DNA of 36,803 nt, from positions 1 through 36,803 of the forward strand of contig JAAFJQ010000011.1 in the NCBI GenBank assembly GCA_013298185.1, written 5' to 3'. Under the pieces are notes generated by a model, which was not told the DNA's origin, searched no databases, and worked only from the letters and a program-made list of their open reading frames with translations. The position numbers were made by a program, and so were the translations under genes. This document shows positions 24,139 through 30,752 of the stretch, piece by piece (positions within the stretch are counted from its first letter, which is position 1; every line of letters starts with the position of its first letter). The stretch comes from Deinococcales bacterium. GTDB taxonomy: Bacteria; Deinococcota; Deinococci; Deinococcales; JAAFIG01.

Positions 24139-25376
24139 GGGTTGGCATCCCAGACCACAGGAATTTGTTTCACCCCTCGAAACATTGGTACAGTCCGCCA
24201 ATTCAGTGTTTCCTCAGGCATCCCAAGGCGCAAATTCGGAAGGTTTTGCAATAAACTGTTCAGCGCAATTTCACCCTCGAGCCGTGCGAGTGGCATCCCA
24301 AGACAAAAGTGCATTCCATGCCCAAACGCCAATTGACGCCTTGCATCCCTCGAGAGGTCAAGCACCTCTGGATTGGGGAATTTCTCGGGGTCGTGATTGG
24401 CAGCGCCAAGAATCCCCATCACCAAATCGCCTTGTTTGATCTGCTGTCCACCAAGTTCGGTATCTCGAGCCGCCCACCTCGAGAAAGAGCGCTCCACAGG
24501 GCTTTCGTAACGCAGGAATTCATCCAAAGCACCAGCCATCTGCTCTGGGTGTTGTTGCAAAGTGGCTCGAGCTTCGGGGAAACGCATCATAGCCAGAATC
24601 GAATTGCCAATCAGATTAACCGTGGTTTCATGCCCCGCAATAATCAGCAGTACAACTGTGCTGTACAGTTCAGACTCAGTGAGTTGATTGCCAGCTTCCT
24701 CGGCTTGGAGCAGTGCTGAAATCAAATCATTTTGAGGCGCGGCACGTCGCTTGGCAAACAATTCACCCAAGTACGCGGCGAATTCTTGAATCAGCGCCGC
24801 CGCTTTGGCTTGGGCTTCTGGGGTTAGGGCTGGTGCGATGGTGGCTTCAGTCCAGCGCTTAAAATGCTCACGGTCTTGGGTGGGAATACCAAGCATTTCG
24901 GAAATCACAATCGTGGGCAGTTGAAAAGCATAATCGGCAATCAAATCCATCTGCCCTTTGGATTGGACGGCTGCAATCAGTTCGTCGGCAATGGCTTGGA
25001 CTCGAGGACGCAAATCACGCACTCGAGACGGGGTGAATGCTTGGCTAACCAGTGTGCGTAAACGCCGATGGTCTTCGCCGTCTTTGTTCAGCATATGGTT
25101 GAACATCAGCGCCTCGAGAGGATTGGGCTGATATGTTTTTTCGGCAGGCAGGACGTTGTTGGCATCGCGCATAAAAAGTTCATCGCGGTGAAGAATGTAC
25201 TGAACATCCTCAAAACGGGTCACAAACCAAATTTTGGTTTTACCATCAAGCCCAAGTTGCGAATACACAGGGTTCTCGCGGCGCATCTGGGCAAAGACAG
25301 GATACGGATTGTCCTTGGTGGTTTGACTGTAAAGGTCGTATTTGCGTTCGGCGGCAATGGAAGTTGGTTCAGACAT
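24135..25376 (-). CDS. Cytochrome P450 monooxygenase (soluble bacterial type)
   Basis: The ATG at 25376 follows GGAGG by 6 nt and gives 413 residues; the track start at 25463 is too long. Key motifs are the I-helix oxygen-binding AGHETTVNLIGNS, the K-helix ExxR region in FLRYESPVERSFSRWAARDTE, and the heme-ligand loop FGHGMHFCLGMPLARLE with the thiolate cysteine. No membrane anchor is present. The closest resemblance is to CYP107/CYP109-like enzymes that oxidise fatty acids, terpenes or polyketides. No ferredoxin or reductase gene is adjacent. It lies between an NTF2-like gene (10-nt gap) and the P-loop kinase (4-nt overlap), a compact three-gene operon. Confidence 0.95.
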   Translation of the reverse strand: MSEPTSIAAERKYDLYSQTTKDNPYPVFAQMRRENPVYSQLGLDGKTKIWFVTRFEDVQYILHRDELFMRDANNVLPAEKTYQPNPLEALMFNHMLNKDGEDHRRLRTLVSQAFTPSRVRDLRPRVQAIADELIAAVQSKGQMDLIADYAFQLPTIVISEMLGIPTQDREHFKRWTEATIAPALTPEAQAKAAALIQEFAAYLGELFAKRRAAPQNDLISALLQAEEAGNQLTESELYSTVVLLIIAGHETTVNLIGNSILAMMRFPEARATLQQHPEQMAGALDEFLRYESPVERSFSRWAARDTELGGQQIKQGDLVMGILGAANHDPEKFPNPEVLDLSRDARRQLAFGHGMHFCLGMPLARLEGEIALNSLLQNLPNLRLGMPEETLNWRTVPMFRGVKQIPVVWDANP

Positions 25377-25386
25377 AAAAATCCTC

Positions 25387-25821
25387 CTAAAGGTTGATAA
25401 CAGATGCTGCTGGACGTGGCGTTGTAATTGGATCAGCGTGCCGATGCACCAGCTTCCAGCCATTTTGTTCTAATGTAAACACACTGGTCACACGGACAGC
25501 AATAGAAACAAGTTCAGCGCCACCGCCAACTTTGGCTTGACTGCATTCAACTTCAACAATGCAAGCCAAGTCGCTCGAGACATACCTAGCAATGCTTTCA
25601 ACTTGGGTCACTTTGCCATCACGATAATTGGCTGCTGCTCCAGCCAGCCTCGCCATGACTTCTTGTTGACCTCGAGCAAATGGTCCAAAAGGATTACCAA
25701 GCGTTATATCCTCTGATTTGGAATACAAGGTTCGGAACAATGTTGGGTCGCCTTTCAGGATTGCACCAAGCGCAGCATGACTTTGTGCTATGGCAAACTC
25801 GAGGTTAAGTGAATCATTCAT
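25387..25821 (-). CDS. NTF2-like / SnoaL-DUF4440 family protein
   Basis: The ATG at 25821 (MNDSLNLEFAIAQSHAALGAIL, with GGAGT upstream) gives 144 residues; the 246-residue track ORF runs back through the 24-bp minisatellite and is not credible. The sequence shows the cone-shaped NTF2 fold pattern: an N-terminal helix, GDPTLFRTLYSKSEDITLGNPFGPFARGQQEVMARL, then strands in CIVEVECSQAKV, LVSIAVRVTSVFTLEQNGWKLVHRHAD. Proteins of this type act as isomerases, cyclases or dehydratases, or merely as scaffolds; the function cannot be assigned. It is the first gene of the P450 operon. A TATAAA element about 25 nt upstream abuts the minisatellite. Confidence 0.85.
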   Translation of the reverse strand: MNDSLNLEFAIAQSHAALGAILKGDPTLFRTLYSKSEDITLGNPFGPFARGQQEVMARLAGAAANYRDGKVTQVESIARYVSSDLACIVEVECSQAKVGGGAELVSIAVRVTSVFTLEQNGWKLVHRHADPITTPRPAASVINL

Positions 25822-25863
25822 CGTTGACTCCTTTGCTTTTTTAAGTTTATACCTCGAGCGTCG

Positions 25864-25983
25864 CACCAGCGTCGCATGGGAAACCTGCACCAGCGTCGCA
25901 TGGGAAACCTGCACCAGCGTCGCATGGGAAACCTGCACCAGCGTCGCATGGGAAACCTGCACCAGCGTCGCATGGGAAACCTG
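25864..25983. repeat. Perfect five-copy 24-bp minisatellite
   Basis: Five identical 24-bp units (each opening CACCAGCGTCGCATGGGAAA) run without a mismatch, preceded by a GAGCGTCG partial copy. Absence of substitutions implies recent expansion or active homogenisation. The array lies 42 nt upstream of the NTF2-like gene, next to its likely -10 box, and directly before an antitoxin remnant on the other side. The unit length is a multiple of three, so frames stay open through it. Confidence 0.97.
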
Positions 25984-25997
25984 CCGCCCTTTTGATT

Positions 25998-26129
25998 GTG
26001 CCAGAAGACGACCAAGACCTCGAGCGTTTACTGCTCTCGAGAAGCCAGATGCTGCAAGATGTTTTAGCAAAACGCCGTGAAGAAATTCGGCGTGGTGAGA
26101 CAATTTCACTTGAAGAAGCCTTTGCATAA
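25998..26129 (+). pseudogene. Remnant of a Phd/YefM-like antitoxin gene (C-terminal part)
   Basis: The plus-strand frame ending at TAA 26129 reads PEDDQDLERLLLSRSQMLQD and continues LAKRREEIRRGETISLEEAF. This acidic then basic helical end resembles the C-terminus of Phd/YefM-like antitoxins. No ATG or ribosome site is available: upstream the frame runs into the 24-bp repeats and then a stop, with only GTG/TTG codons. I read it as a truncated gene whose 5' part was replaced by or lost to the repeat array; no toxin gene follows. It is too short for the ORF track. Confidence 0.5.
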
Positions 26130-26290
26130 AACTCGAGAAGCCAAAGACATTAGCTCAAAACAAACAACACACAAGTGTCATGCCACTTTGGCTTCACCCA
26201 GAACAACCCGAAAGCGTTTATAGAAGTCTCGAGCCAAAGTTTTTGCCTCCCCACAATGACGTTGAGGAGGCATCTCAAGGCTCAACCCAA
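26130..26290. other. Gene-free spacer with inverted repeats downstream of hpf
   Basis: This stretch holds TGCCTCC (26244-26250) pairing with GGAGGCA (26266-26272), inside an outer GAGCC/GGCTC pair. It follows the hpf stop on the minus strand and may act as its transcript end, but no T run follows. No open frame with a ribosome site was seen. Confidence 0.4.
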
Positions 26291-26830
26291 TCAGTGCGGC
26301 TCGAGCAACCCGTAATTGCCATCTTTGCGTTTGTAAATCACACTGATTCGCTCGGTTCTCGAGTTCTCAAACATATAAAAATCGTGGTGCAGAGCTTCCA
26401 TTTGGAGCGCCGCATCCTCGGGGGTCATTGGGCGAACTTCAAAGCGTTTGTTGCGAACGATTTCAGGGCGAAATTCTTCTTCTTCGTCTTGGCTGGAGCT
26501 GGCAGGGAATTGGTCTGGGCGTTGCTCACGGGAAATGAGTTTGGTTTGAAATTTTTTAAGTTGACGCTCGAGAACATGGACAGCTGTGTCTATGACTGCG
26601 TACATATCGGTGCCAGCTTCTTCGGCTCGGATGACGCCGTGCGGTACATTCAGCTGCATTTCAACGCGGTGCGGCGCGTTGACCCGACCATCGTTTTTGA
26701 CACTTAAGACCACTTTGGCATCCACGATGTGCTTGCTAAATCGCTCGAGTTTAGCTAAGCGTTGCTGCACATGATCGCGGATGGCTTCAGTGACCTCGAG
26801 GTTGCGTCCGACCAATTTGTAGACGTTCAT
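26291..26830 (-). CDS. hpf: Ribosome hibernation promoting factor, long form
   Basis: This 179-residue protein has the two domains of long HPF. The N-terminal domain (1-100) reads MNVYKLVGRNLEVTEAIRDHVQQRLAKLERF, typical of the RaiA/HPF ribosome-binding fold; the C-terminal domain (about 120-179) reads IVRNKRFEVRPMTPEDAALQMEALHHDFYMFEN, the dimerisation module. An acidic linker (SSSQDEEEEFRPE) joins them. Long HPF pairs 70S ribosomes into inactive 100S dimers in stationary phase. AAGGAGG lies 4 nt before the ATG, and a 9-bp stem-loop sits just in front of it. It lies downstream of ppa on the same strand with a 143-nt structured gap. Confidence 0.95.
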   Translation of the reverse strand: MNVYKLVGRNLEVTEAIRDHVQQRLAKLERFSKHIVDAKVVLSVKNDGRVNAPHRVEMQLNVPHGVIRAEEAGTDMYAVIDTAVHVLERQLKKFQTKLISREQRPDQFPASSSQDEEEEFRPEIVRNKRFEVRPMTPEDAALQMEALHHDFYMFENSRTERISVIYKRKDGNYGLLEPH

Positions 26831-26844
26831 AACGCCTCCTTAAA

Positions 26845-26883
26845 AACCAAAGCGGGTTGGTGTGTTTGGTTGTTGCTTTGGTT
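26845..26883 (-). promoter_or_regulatory. Stem-loop in the hpf leader
   Basis: In the minus-strand RNA AACCAAAGC and GCTTTGGTT form a perfect 9-bp stem with a 21-nt loop, ending 5 nt before the AAGGAGG of hpf. A TAAAAT hexamer just upstream could be the -10 box. The position suggests control of translation or mRNA stability. Confidence 0.5.
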
Positions 26884-26907
26884 GTTTTTATTTTAACCAA
26901 ACGCAAC

Positions 26908-26943
26908 ATGGTTTGTCTGAGAAACACAGCACAGACAAACCAT
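26908..26943. terminator. 12-bp inverted repeat between ppa and hpf
   Basis: ATGGTTTGTCTG and CAGACAAACCAT pair perfectly around a 12-nt loop, 31 nt beyond the ppa stop. No T run follows on the minus strand, so it is either a factor-assisted terminator or an mRNA end stabiliser. Confidence 0.5.
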
Positions 26944-26973
26944 AAAAAGAGGTGTAGAATTAAAAAGTTGAGG

Positions 26974-27492
26974 CTATTTTTGACCGCGTTTCACAGCTTC
27001 GACAATGCAACTCAGCGCCTCTTCTCGAGAACGCCAACCTTCGGAATGCACGGTTTTACCTTCCAAAGTCTTGTACTCGAGGAAAAAATGCTCAATTTCA
27101 GCTAAGCGATGCGAGCGCACATCGGCAAGGGTTTGCAAGTCATCCCAACGAGGATCGTCGGCTGGCACAGCTAGGATTTTCTCGTCACGCCCTTTGTCAT
27201 CGGACATCTCGAGCATCCCAAGCACACGGCATTCAATCAGCACACCGGGCAGAAATGGATGGGTTGAAAGAATCAGGGCATCCAAAGGATCGCCGTCACC
27301 ACCGAGGGTACTGGGGATAAAACCATAATCTCCGGGGTACTGCATGGCGGCATAAAGCACCCGATCGAGTTTAATCACCCCGAGTTCCTTGTCGTACTCG
27401 TACTTATTGGCGCTGCCACGAGGGACTTCGATCACCACATGAATGATTTCAGGAATGTTAGGACCGGCTGGAAGATGGTAAAGGTTGCTCAC
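26974..27492 (-). CDS. ppa: Inorganic pyrophosphatase, family I
   Basis: The 172-residue cytoplasmic enzyme hydrolyses pyrophosphate (EC 3.6.1.1). Family I signatures are visible: VVIEVPRGSANKYEYDKE (substrate-binding Lys/Arg/Tyr), YPGDYGFIPSTLGGDGDPLDALIL containing the DGDPLD metal-binding motif, MSDDKGRDEKILAVPADDPRW, and EHFFLEYKTLEGK. The start codon is GTG at 27492, with TACATT 6 nt before it and no Shine-Dalgarno, so it is probably leaderless. It lies upstream of hpf on the same strand. Confidence 0.96.
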   Translation of the reverse strand: MSNLYHLPAGPNIPEIIHVVIEVPRGSANKYEYDKELGVIKLDRVLYAAMQYPGDYGFIPSTLGGDGDPLDALILSTHPFLPGVLIECRVLGMLEMSDDKGRDEKILAVPADDPRWDDLQTLADVRSHRLAEIEHFFLEYKTLEGKTVHSEGWRSREEALSCIVEAVKRGQK

Positions 27493-27546
27493 GGGCAGAA
27501 TGTATCATAAGAGCATGAGGAAGGACGAAGCTCAAAGCCTGTGTTT

Positions 27547-28458
27547 TCAACTTGGAAACAATTCTTCAAAAGCAATTCGGTAGGTCAGGCGAAAACCACC
27601 ATTGAAAGTGCTGACTTGGTTCAGTCCAGCAAAACCAGTCAGCAACAACGTGCCAAAACCAGGTTGGATTTTCAGTTCAAGCATTCCACGCAAAGGCAGA
27701 ACTTCAAAACGATACGGTTGGTACATGACGCCAAGCTCGAGGTCAAAGCCTTCGGCAATCAGCAAAGAGAAATTCAGGTTGGCTTCAAAGGTAAAATTGC
27801 TATTCAGTACGCCCAAACCGCCACCAACTGATAAAACAGCAGTGGCATCTTCGTCAAAGGGCAAGGTGATTCCAAACTGCCAAAGATAAGCACTGCCTCC
27901 AAGTTGGCTGCTCGAGAAAATACCTGTTTGAAAGTCAAAACCACTGCTGCGATAACTGACCTGTACGGTGTTGCTGCTGGCGTCCGAACCGAACTTCAAC
28001 TGACCCGTGAGCGCCCAATTCCTCGAGAGACGCATGGTTAGCCCAAGGTCAAACCTCGAGCCACCCGTCGAGTTCGGCAGTGGGTCGGTGGCAAAAACCT
28101 CGAACTGGTCAAAATTAGCTGGAGCAGCGCTCCAAAAAGCAGCCCCTAAGCTCAGGCTGGCAGAACCCAAAGTCGCACGGGTCTGAATTTGTGTGCGGAA
28201 GCGCCCAACATAAGCCCACTCGAGTCTAAGACTGGCTTGGGCAGAACCAATTGGAGCAATGTCCAATCTGGCATCGGCGGACAAGCGCAGCCGCTCGAGC
28301 GAAGCAGCCAAACCAAAAGAAAGCGCATCTGAAATTGGCACGTTATTCAGGGCAACTTGAGCGCTCAGTGGCAAGGAAACCGAGAACTCGAGGGTTTGGG
28401 CTTTGGCAAAAGGCAACAAGCAAAAGGCAAGTAGAGTTAAAAGTCTTTTCATTGTCAT
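27547..28458 (-). CDS. Putative outer-membrane beta-barrel protein
   Basis: The protein of 303 residues has a signal peptide (MTMKRLLTLLAFCLLPFAKAQT) and then a long series of alternating hydrophobic/polar strands with glycine and aromatic girdles (SLRLEWAYVGRFRTQIQTRATLG, AYLWQFGITLPFDEDATAVLSVG, GGFRLTYRIAF). It ends in an aromatic residue near the C-terminus (FEELFPS), although not the strict terminal Phe of BAM substrates. This supports a 12-16-stranded barrel in an outer membrane, which Deinococcota possess. No specific family is recognised. A TAGGCT -10 element 6 nt before ATG 28458 supports that start rather than the ATG two codons later. Confidence 0.75.
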   Translation of the reverse strand: MTMKRLLTLLAFCLLPFAKAQTLEFSVSLPLSAQVALNNVPISDALSFGLAASLERLRLSADARLDIAPIGSAQASLRLEWAYVGRFRTQIQTRATLGSASLSLGAAFWSAAPANFDQFEVFATDPLPNSTGGSRFDLGLTMRLSRNWALTGQLKFGSDASSNTVQVSYRSSGFDFQTGIFSSSQLGGSAYLWQFGITLPFDEDATAVLSVGGGLGVLNSNFTFEANLNFSLLIAEGFDLELGVMYQPYRFEVLPLRGMLELKIQPGFGTLLLTGFAGLNQVSTFNGGFRLTYRIAFEELFPS

Positions 28459-28512
28459 TACTGTAGCCTAGAAGCAAGCACCATGCCCGAGCCAAACGCC
28501 ATGATATAAGCC

Positions 28513-29298
28513 ATGGAATTTAAGCAGCAATTCTCGAGCCGCGAAGAAATCACCACTTATTTGGGGCAGATGTTTAAGGGCTTGTACACAGGCGAGCCTC
28601 GAGCGCCTGCACTGCACGGTGGGCGCAGCGCATCCCTAGCCCAACTCGAGGCGTTCAAAGCCAAGAATTATGGACGACGTAACCACACCAATGCGCCTGT
28701 CTCGAGGTTATCGGCGTACTTGCGACACGGGCAACTGAGTATGCTCGAGGTTGCTGAGTACATTCGTTCGCACAGCCAAGGGCGCGAACGTGATGAATTC
28801 TTAAAGCAACTGACTTGGCGAGACTTTTTTTACTTGGTTCTCGAGCAGAAAGGTTTGAAAGTACTTGAGAACTTAGAAGAACCTAAATACCCAATGCGCT
28901 GGGTACAACCAATGCCAGACGATATTCTCGAGGCTCGCACCAACTTGCCATGTGTGGATGCTTGGGTTTCAAAACTTGTGGACACAGGTTATCTTCACAA
29001 CCACGAACGCCTCTGGTTCGCAGCCTACACCGTGCATTTTCGTCAGATTCATTGGCAAGCAGGTTTTGCTTTTTTCCGCGAGCATCTGCTCGACGGCGAC
29101 ATTGCCAGCAACGCATTATCTTGGCAGTGGGTCGCAAGTACCTTCTCGCACAAACCATACTTTATGAACAAAGATAACATCTCTAAATTCTCGAGCAACC
29201 AATGGTGCGCGGGTTGCCGTGCCAAATGCCCATTTGATAAAACCTACCAAACCCTCGAGCGGGAACTCTTTGGTGCGGACTACGGGTGGTCATCATGA
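28513..29298 (+). CDS. Photolyase/cryptochrome FAD-binding domain as a stand-alone protein
   Basis: This 261-residue protein corresponds only to the C-terminal helical FAD domain of photolyases and cryptochromes. Signatures: NAPVSRLSAYLRHGQLS (the S-xLSPYLxxGxLS block), FLKQLTWRDFFY, GYLHNHERLWFAAYTVHF (the N/H-x-R segment near flavin), and LLDGDIASNALSWQWVAST. W181 and W204 match two tryptophans of the electron-transfer triad (E. coli W359 and W382); the outer one is not evident. Four cysteines (C147, and C232, C235, C239 in WCAGCRAKCPF) resemble a compressed version of the iron-sulfur ligands of FeS-type photolyases. The antenna domain is encoded by the next gene, overlapping by 4 nt. Likely roles are light-driven DNA repair or signalling; untested. 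Confidence 0.85.
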   Translation: MEFKQQFSSREEITTYLGQMFKGLYTGEPRAPALHGGRSASLAQLEAFKAKNYGRRNHTNAPVSRLSAYLRHGQLSMLEVAEYIRSHSQGRERDEFLKQLTWRDFFYLVLEQKGLKVLENLEEPKYPMRWVQPMPDDILEARTNLPCVDAWVSKLVDTGYLHNHERLWFAAYTVHFRQIHWQAGFAFFREHLLDGDIASNALSWQWVASTFSHKPYFMNKDNISKFSSNQWCAGCRAKCPFDKTYQTLERELFGADYGWSS

Positions 29299-29720
29299 AA
29301 CTCGTTTGGTTACACGGTTGGAGTCTAAGCAACACCGACCCTGCCATGGTTGCTCATCCCGACGCACCAGCGATTTTTGTGTTTGACAAACCGTTTCTCG
29401 AGCAAACCCGCATGGCATTCCCAAGGTTACAATTTATGTTTGAAGCGGCACTCGAAGCCCTAGCCGAGCGCCACCACAGCCGCATTTGTCTTGGTATTCA
29501 AGCCGAGGAAATCATTGCCTTTGCAAAATTGCATCACTGCACCACAATTTGCTACAGCCTCATCCCAAGCCCAGAACTCAGACGAACCCTTGATGCGCTC
29601 GAGCAAGCTGGTTTGAAACTGGAAGTCTACCCAGTCGAATACTTGACTTCGTACACAGGTCAAGTCAAACGCTTCTCGGCATTTTGGCGCGAAGTCGAAC
29701 ACGAGGTACTGCGTGGCTAA
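29295..29720 (+). CDS. Photolyase N-terminal (antenna/Rossmann) domain as a stand-alone protein
   Basis: The start is the ATG at 29295, inside the ATGA overlap with the previous stop, giving 141 residues. The sequence follows the photolyase alpha/beta antenna domain: [16 protein letters not shown] aligns with the W-x-R-x-DLR-x-x-DNPAL opening, then [67 protein letters not shown], and [12 protein letters not shown]. The Arg-Asp-Leu-Arg core of the opening is degenerate, so cofactor binding may be altered. In normal photolyases this domain precedes the FAD domain in one chain; here it is a separate polypeptide encoded second. The coupling suggests the two products assemble. A DUF2256 gene overlaps its end by 8 nt. 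Confidence 0.8.
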   Translation: MKLVWLHGWSLSNTDPAMVAHPDAPAIFVFDKPFLEQTRMAFPRLQFMFEAALEALAERHHSRICLGIQAEEIIAFAKLHHCTTICYSLIPSPELRRTLDALEQAGLKLEVYPVEYLTSYTGQVKRFSAFWREVEHEVLRG

Positions 29721-29868
29721 AGACTTTGGGCAAGGTAAAAAACCATCCGAGCGTCCAAGTAAAATCTGTCCAATTTGTCAAAAACCATTTCTATGGCGTA
29801 AATCTTGGCGCAACAATTGGGAGAATGTGATGTACTGCTCCGAGAAATGCCGTCGGTCTAAAGGATAG
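29713..29868 (+). CDS. DUF2256 zinc-ribbon small protein
   Basis: This 51-residue protein is below the ORF-track cutoff. It starts at GTG 29713 (GAGG lies 6 nt upstream, inside the previous gene, with an 8-nt overlap) and ends at TAG 29868. The sequence [19 protein letters not shown] continues to [13 protein letters not shown], the complete DUF2256 pattern with four presumed zinc ligands (C19, C22, C42, C46). As far as I know DUF2256 genes recur beside cryptochrome/photolyase genes, and this placement agrees. It probably acts with the split photolyase, perhaps as a nucleic-acid or protein contact; the mechanism is unknown. Confidence 0.9.
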   Translation: MAKDFGQGKKPSERPSKICPICQKPFLWRKSWRNNWENVMYCSEKCRRSKG

Positions 29869-29900
29869 AAATTGATAACTCGAGCAGGCATTGAATACAA

Positions 29901-29926
29901 TGTCAACGTGTTTGTCTGTGTTGACA
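29901..29926. repeat. Inverted repeat in the spacer after the DUF2256 gene
   Basis: TGTCAAC and GTTGACA form a 7-bp stem with a 12-nt loop, between the plus-strand photolyase cassette and the convergent SDR gene. No T run follows, so its role as terminator is uncertain. The rest of 29869-29996 shows one CTCGAG and nothing else. Confidence 0.45.
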
Positions 29927-29996
29927 GAAGGTGTAGAGGCAGAAGTCATTGTTCAAAATAGCTGTTAAGACAAAAAGCCAGAAGCTACCTGACCCA

Positions 29997-30752
29997 CTAG
30001 CGTTTTTTGAGTCTTAAACTTTCCCAACTGCCGTCATTTGCCCAGCCGCCATCCACTGATAAACTCTGTCCGTTGATAAAACCGCTTTGGCTCGAGTCGG
30101 CTAAGAAGGCAACGGCTTGAGCGATGTCGTTTGGCATGGCGTAACGCCCCATCGGTACTCGAGCCGTAATATCGGCATGGGTGTATGTGCCAACGCCTGT
30201 ATCGGCGTGATCCATTTCGGTCAGTACCCAGCCCGGACAAACCGCGTTGACCCGCACTCCGCGACCTCCCCATTCAGCGGCTAATGTGCGGGTTAAACCA
30301 ATCAAGCCGTGCTTGCTGGTGTTATAAGCACTGCGGTCTGAAATGCCGAGCAGCCCAGCGACACTGGCAATGTTGATGATGCTGCCAGAACCTGCTTGGA
30401 GCATGGCACGTCCAAATTCTCGGCAGAGTAAAAACGGTGCGGTTAAATTGACCGCCATCACCCGTTGCCATTGCTCGAGAGTGGTGTCCTCGGCTGGGGT
30501 GATGCAACTGATGCCAGCGTTGTTCACCAGCACATCTATGCGTCCAAAACGATCAAGGGTTTGTGCCAGAAAGCGCTGCACGTTTTGTTCGTCTGAAATA
30601 TCGCCTGTGGCTTCGAGGGTAGGAACACCAAGCTCGAGTTGAGTTGGGCGTAAATCGTTTAAGACCAAGGCAAAACCGCGTTCTGCCAGCACTTCGGCGG
30701 TTCGCTTGCCAATGCCTTGGGCTGCCCCAGAAATAAATGCCACGGGCTGCAT
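29997..30752 (-). CDS. Short-chain dehydrogenase/reductase
   Basis: This 251-residue classical SDR has the cofactor motif SGAAQGIGKR (TGxxxGIG variant), NNAG in VLVNNAGIS, the catalytic Ser in INIASVAG, YNTSKHG (YxxxK) and PGWVLTEM. LRPTQ after the second strand, with Asp in LVLNDLRP, favours NAD(H). The ending FINGQSLSVDGGW is typical of FabG-like or sugar/polyol dehydrogenases. The substrate is unknown. The ATG overlaps the stop codon of the upstream phosphoesterase by one base (TAATG), so the two are translationally coupled. Confidence 0.92.
   Translation of the reverse strand: MQPVAFISGAAQGIGKRTAEVLAERGFALVLNDLRPTQLELGVPTLEATGDISDEQNVQRFLAQTLDRFGRIDVLVNNAGISCITPAEDTTLEQWQRVMAVNLTAPFLLCREFGRAMLQAGSGSIINIASVAGLLGISDRSAYNTSKHGLIGLTRTLAAEWGGRGVRVNAVCPGWVLTEMDHADTGVGTYTHADITARVPMGRYAMPNDIAQAVAFLADSSQSGFINGQSLSVDGGWANDGSWESLRLKKR

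Noticed and set aside
25387-26127. 246-aa minus-strand ORF with VSHATLVQ repeats
   Set aside because: The repeats are the in-frame 24-bp minisatellite. The real NTF2-like gene starts at 25821 with its own GGAGT site; nothing supports translation through the repeats.
26180-26707. 175-aa plus-strand ORF opposite hpf
   Set aside because: hpf is certain on the minus strand; this frame is its mirror and lacks a start signal.
26908-26943. Classical rho-independent terminator of ppa
   Set aside because: The stem is perfect but not followed by a T run on the minus strand; recorded only as an inverted repeat of uncertain role.
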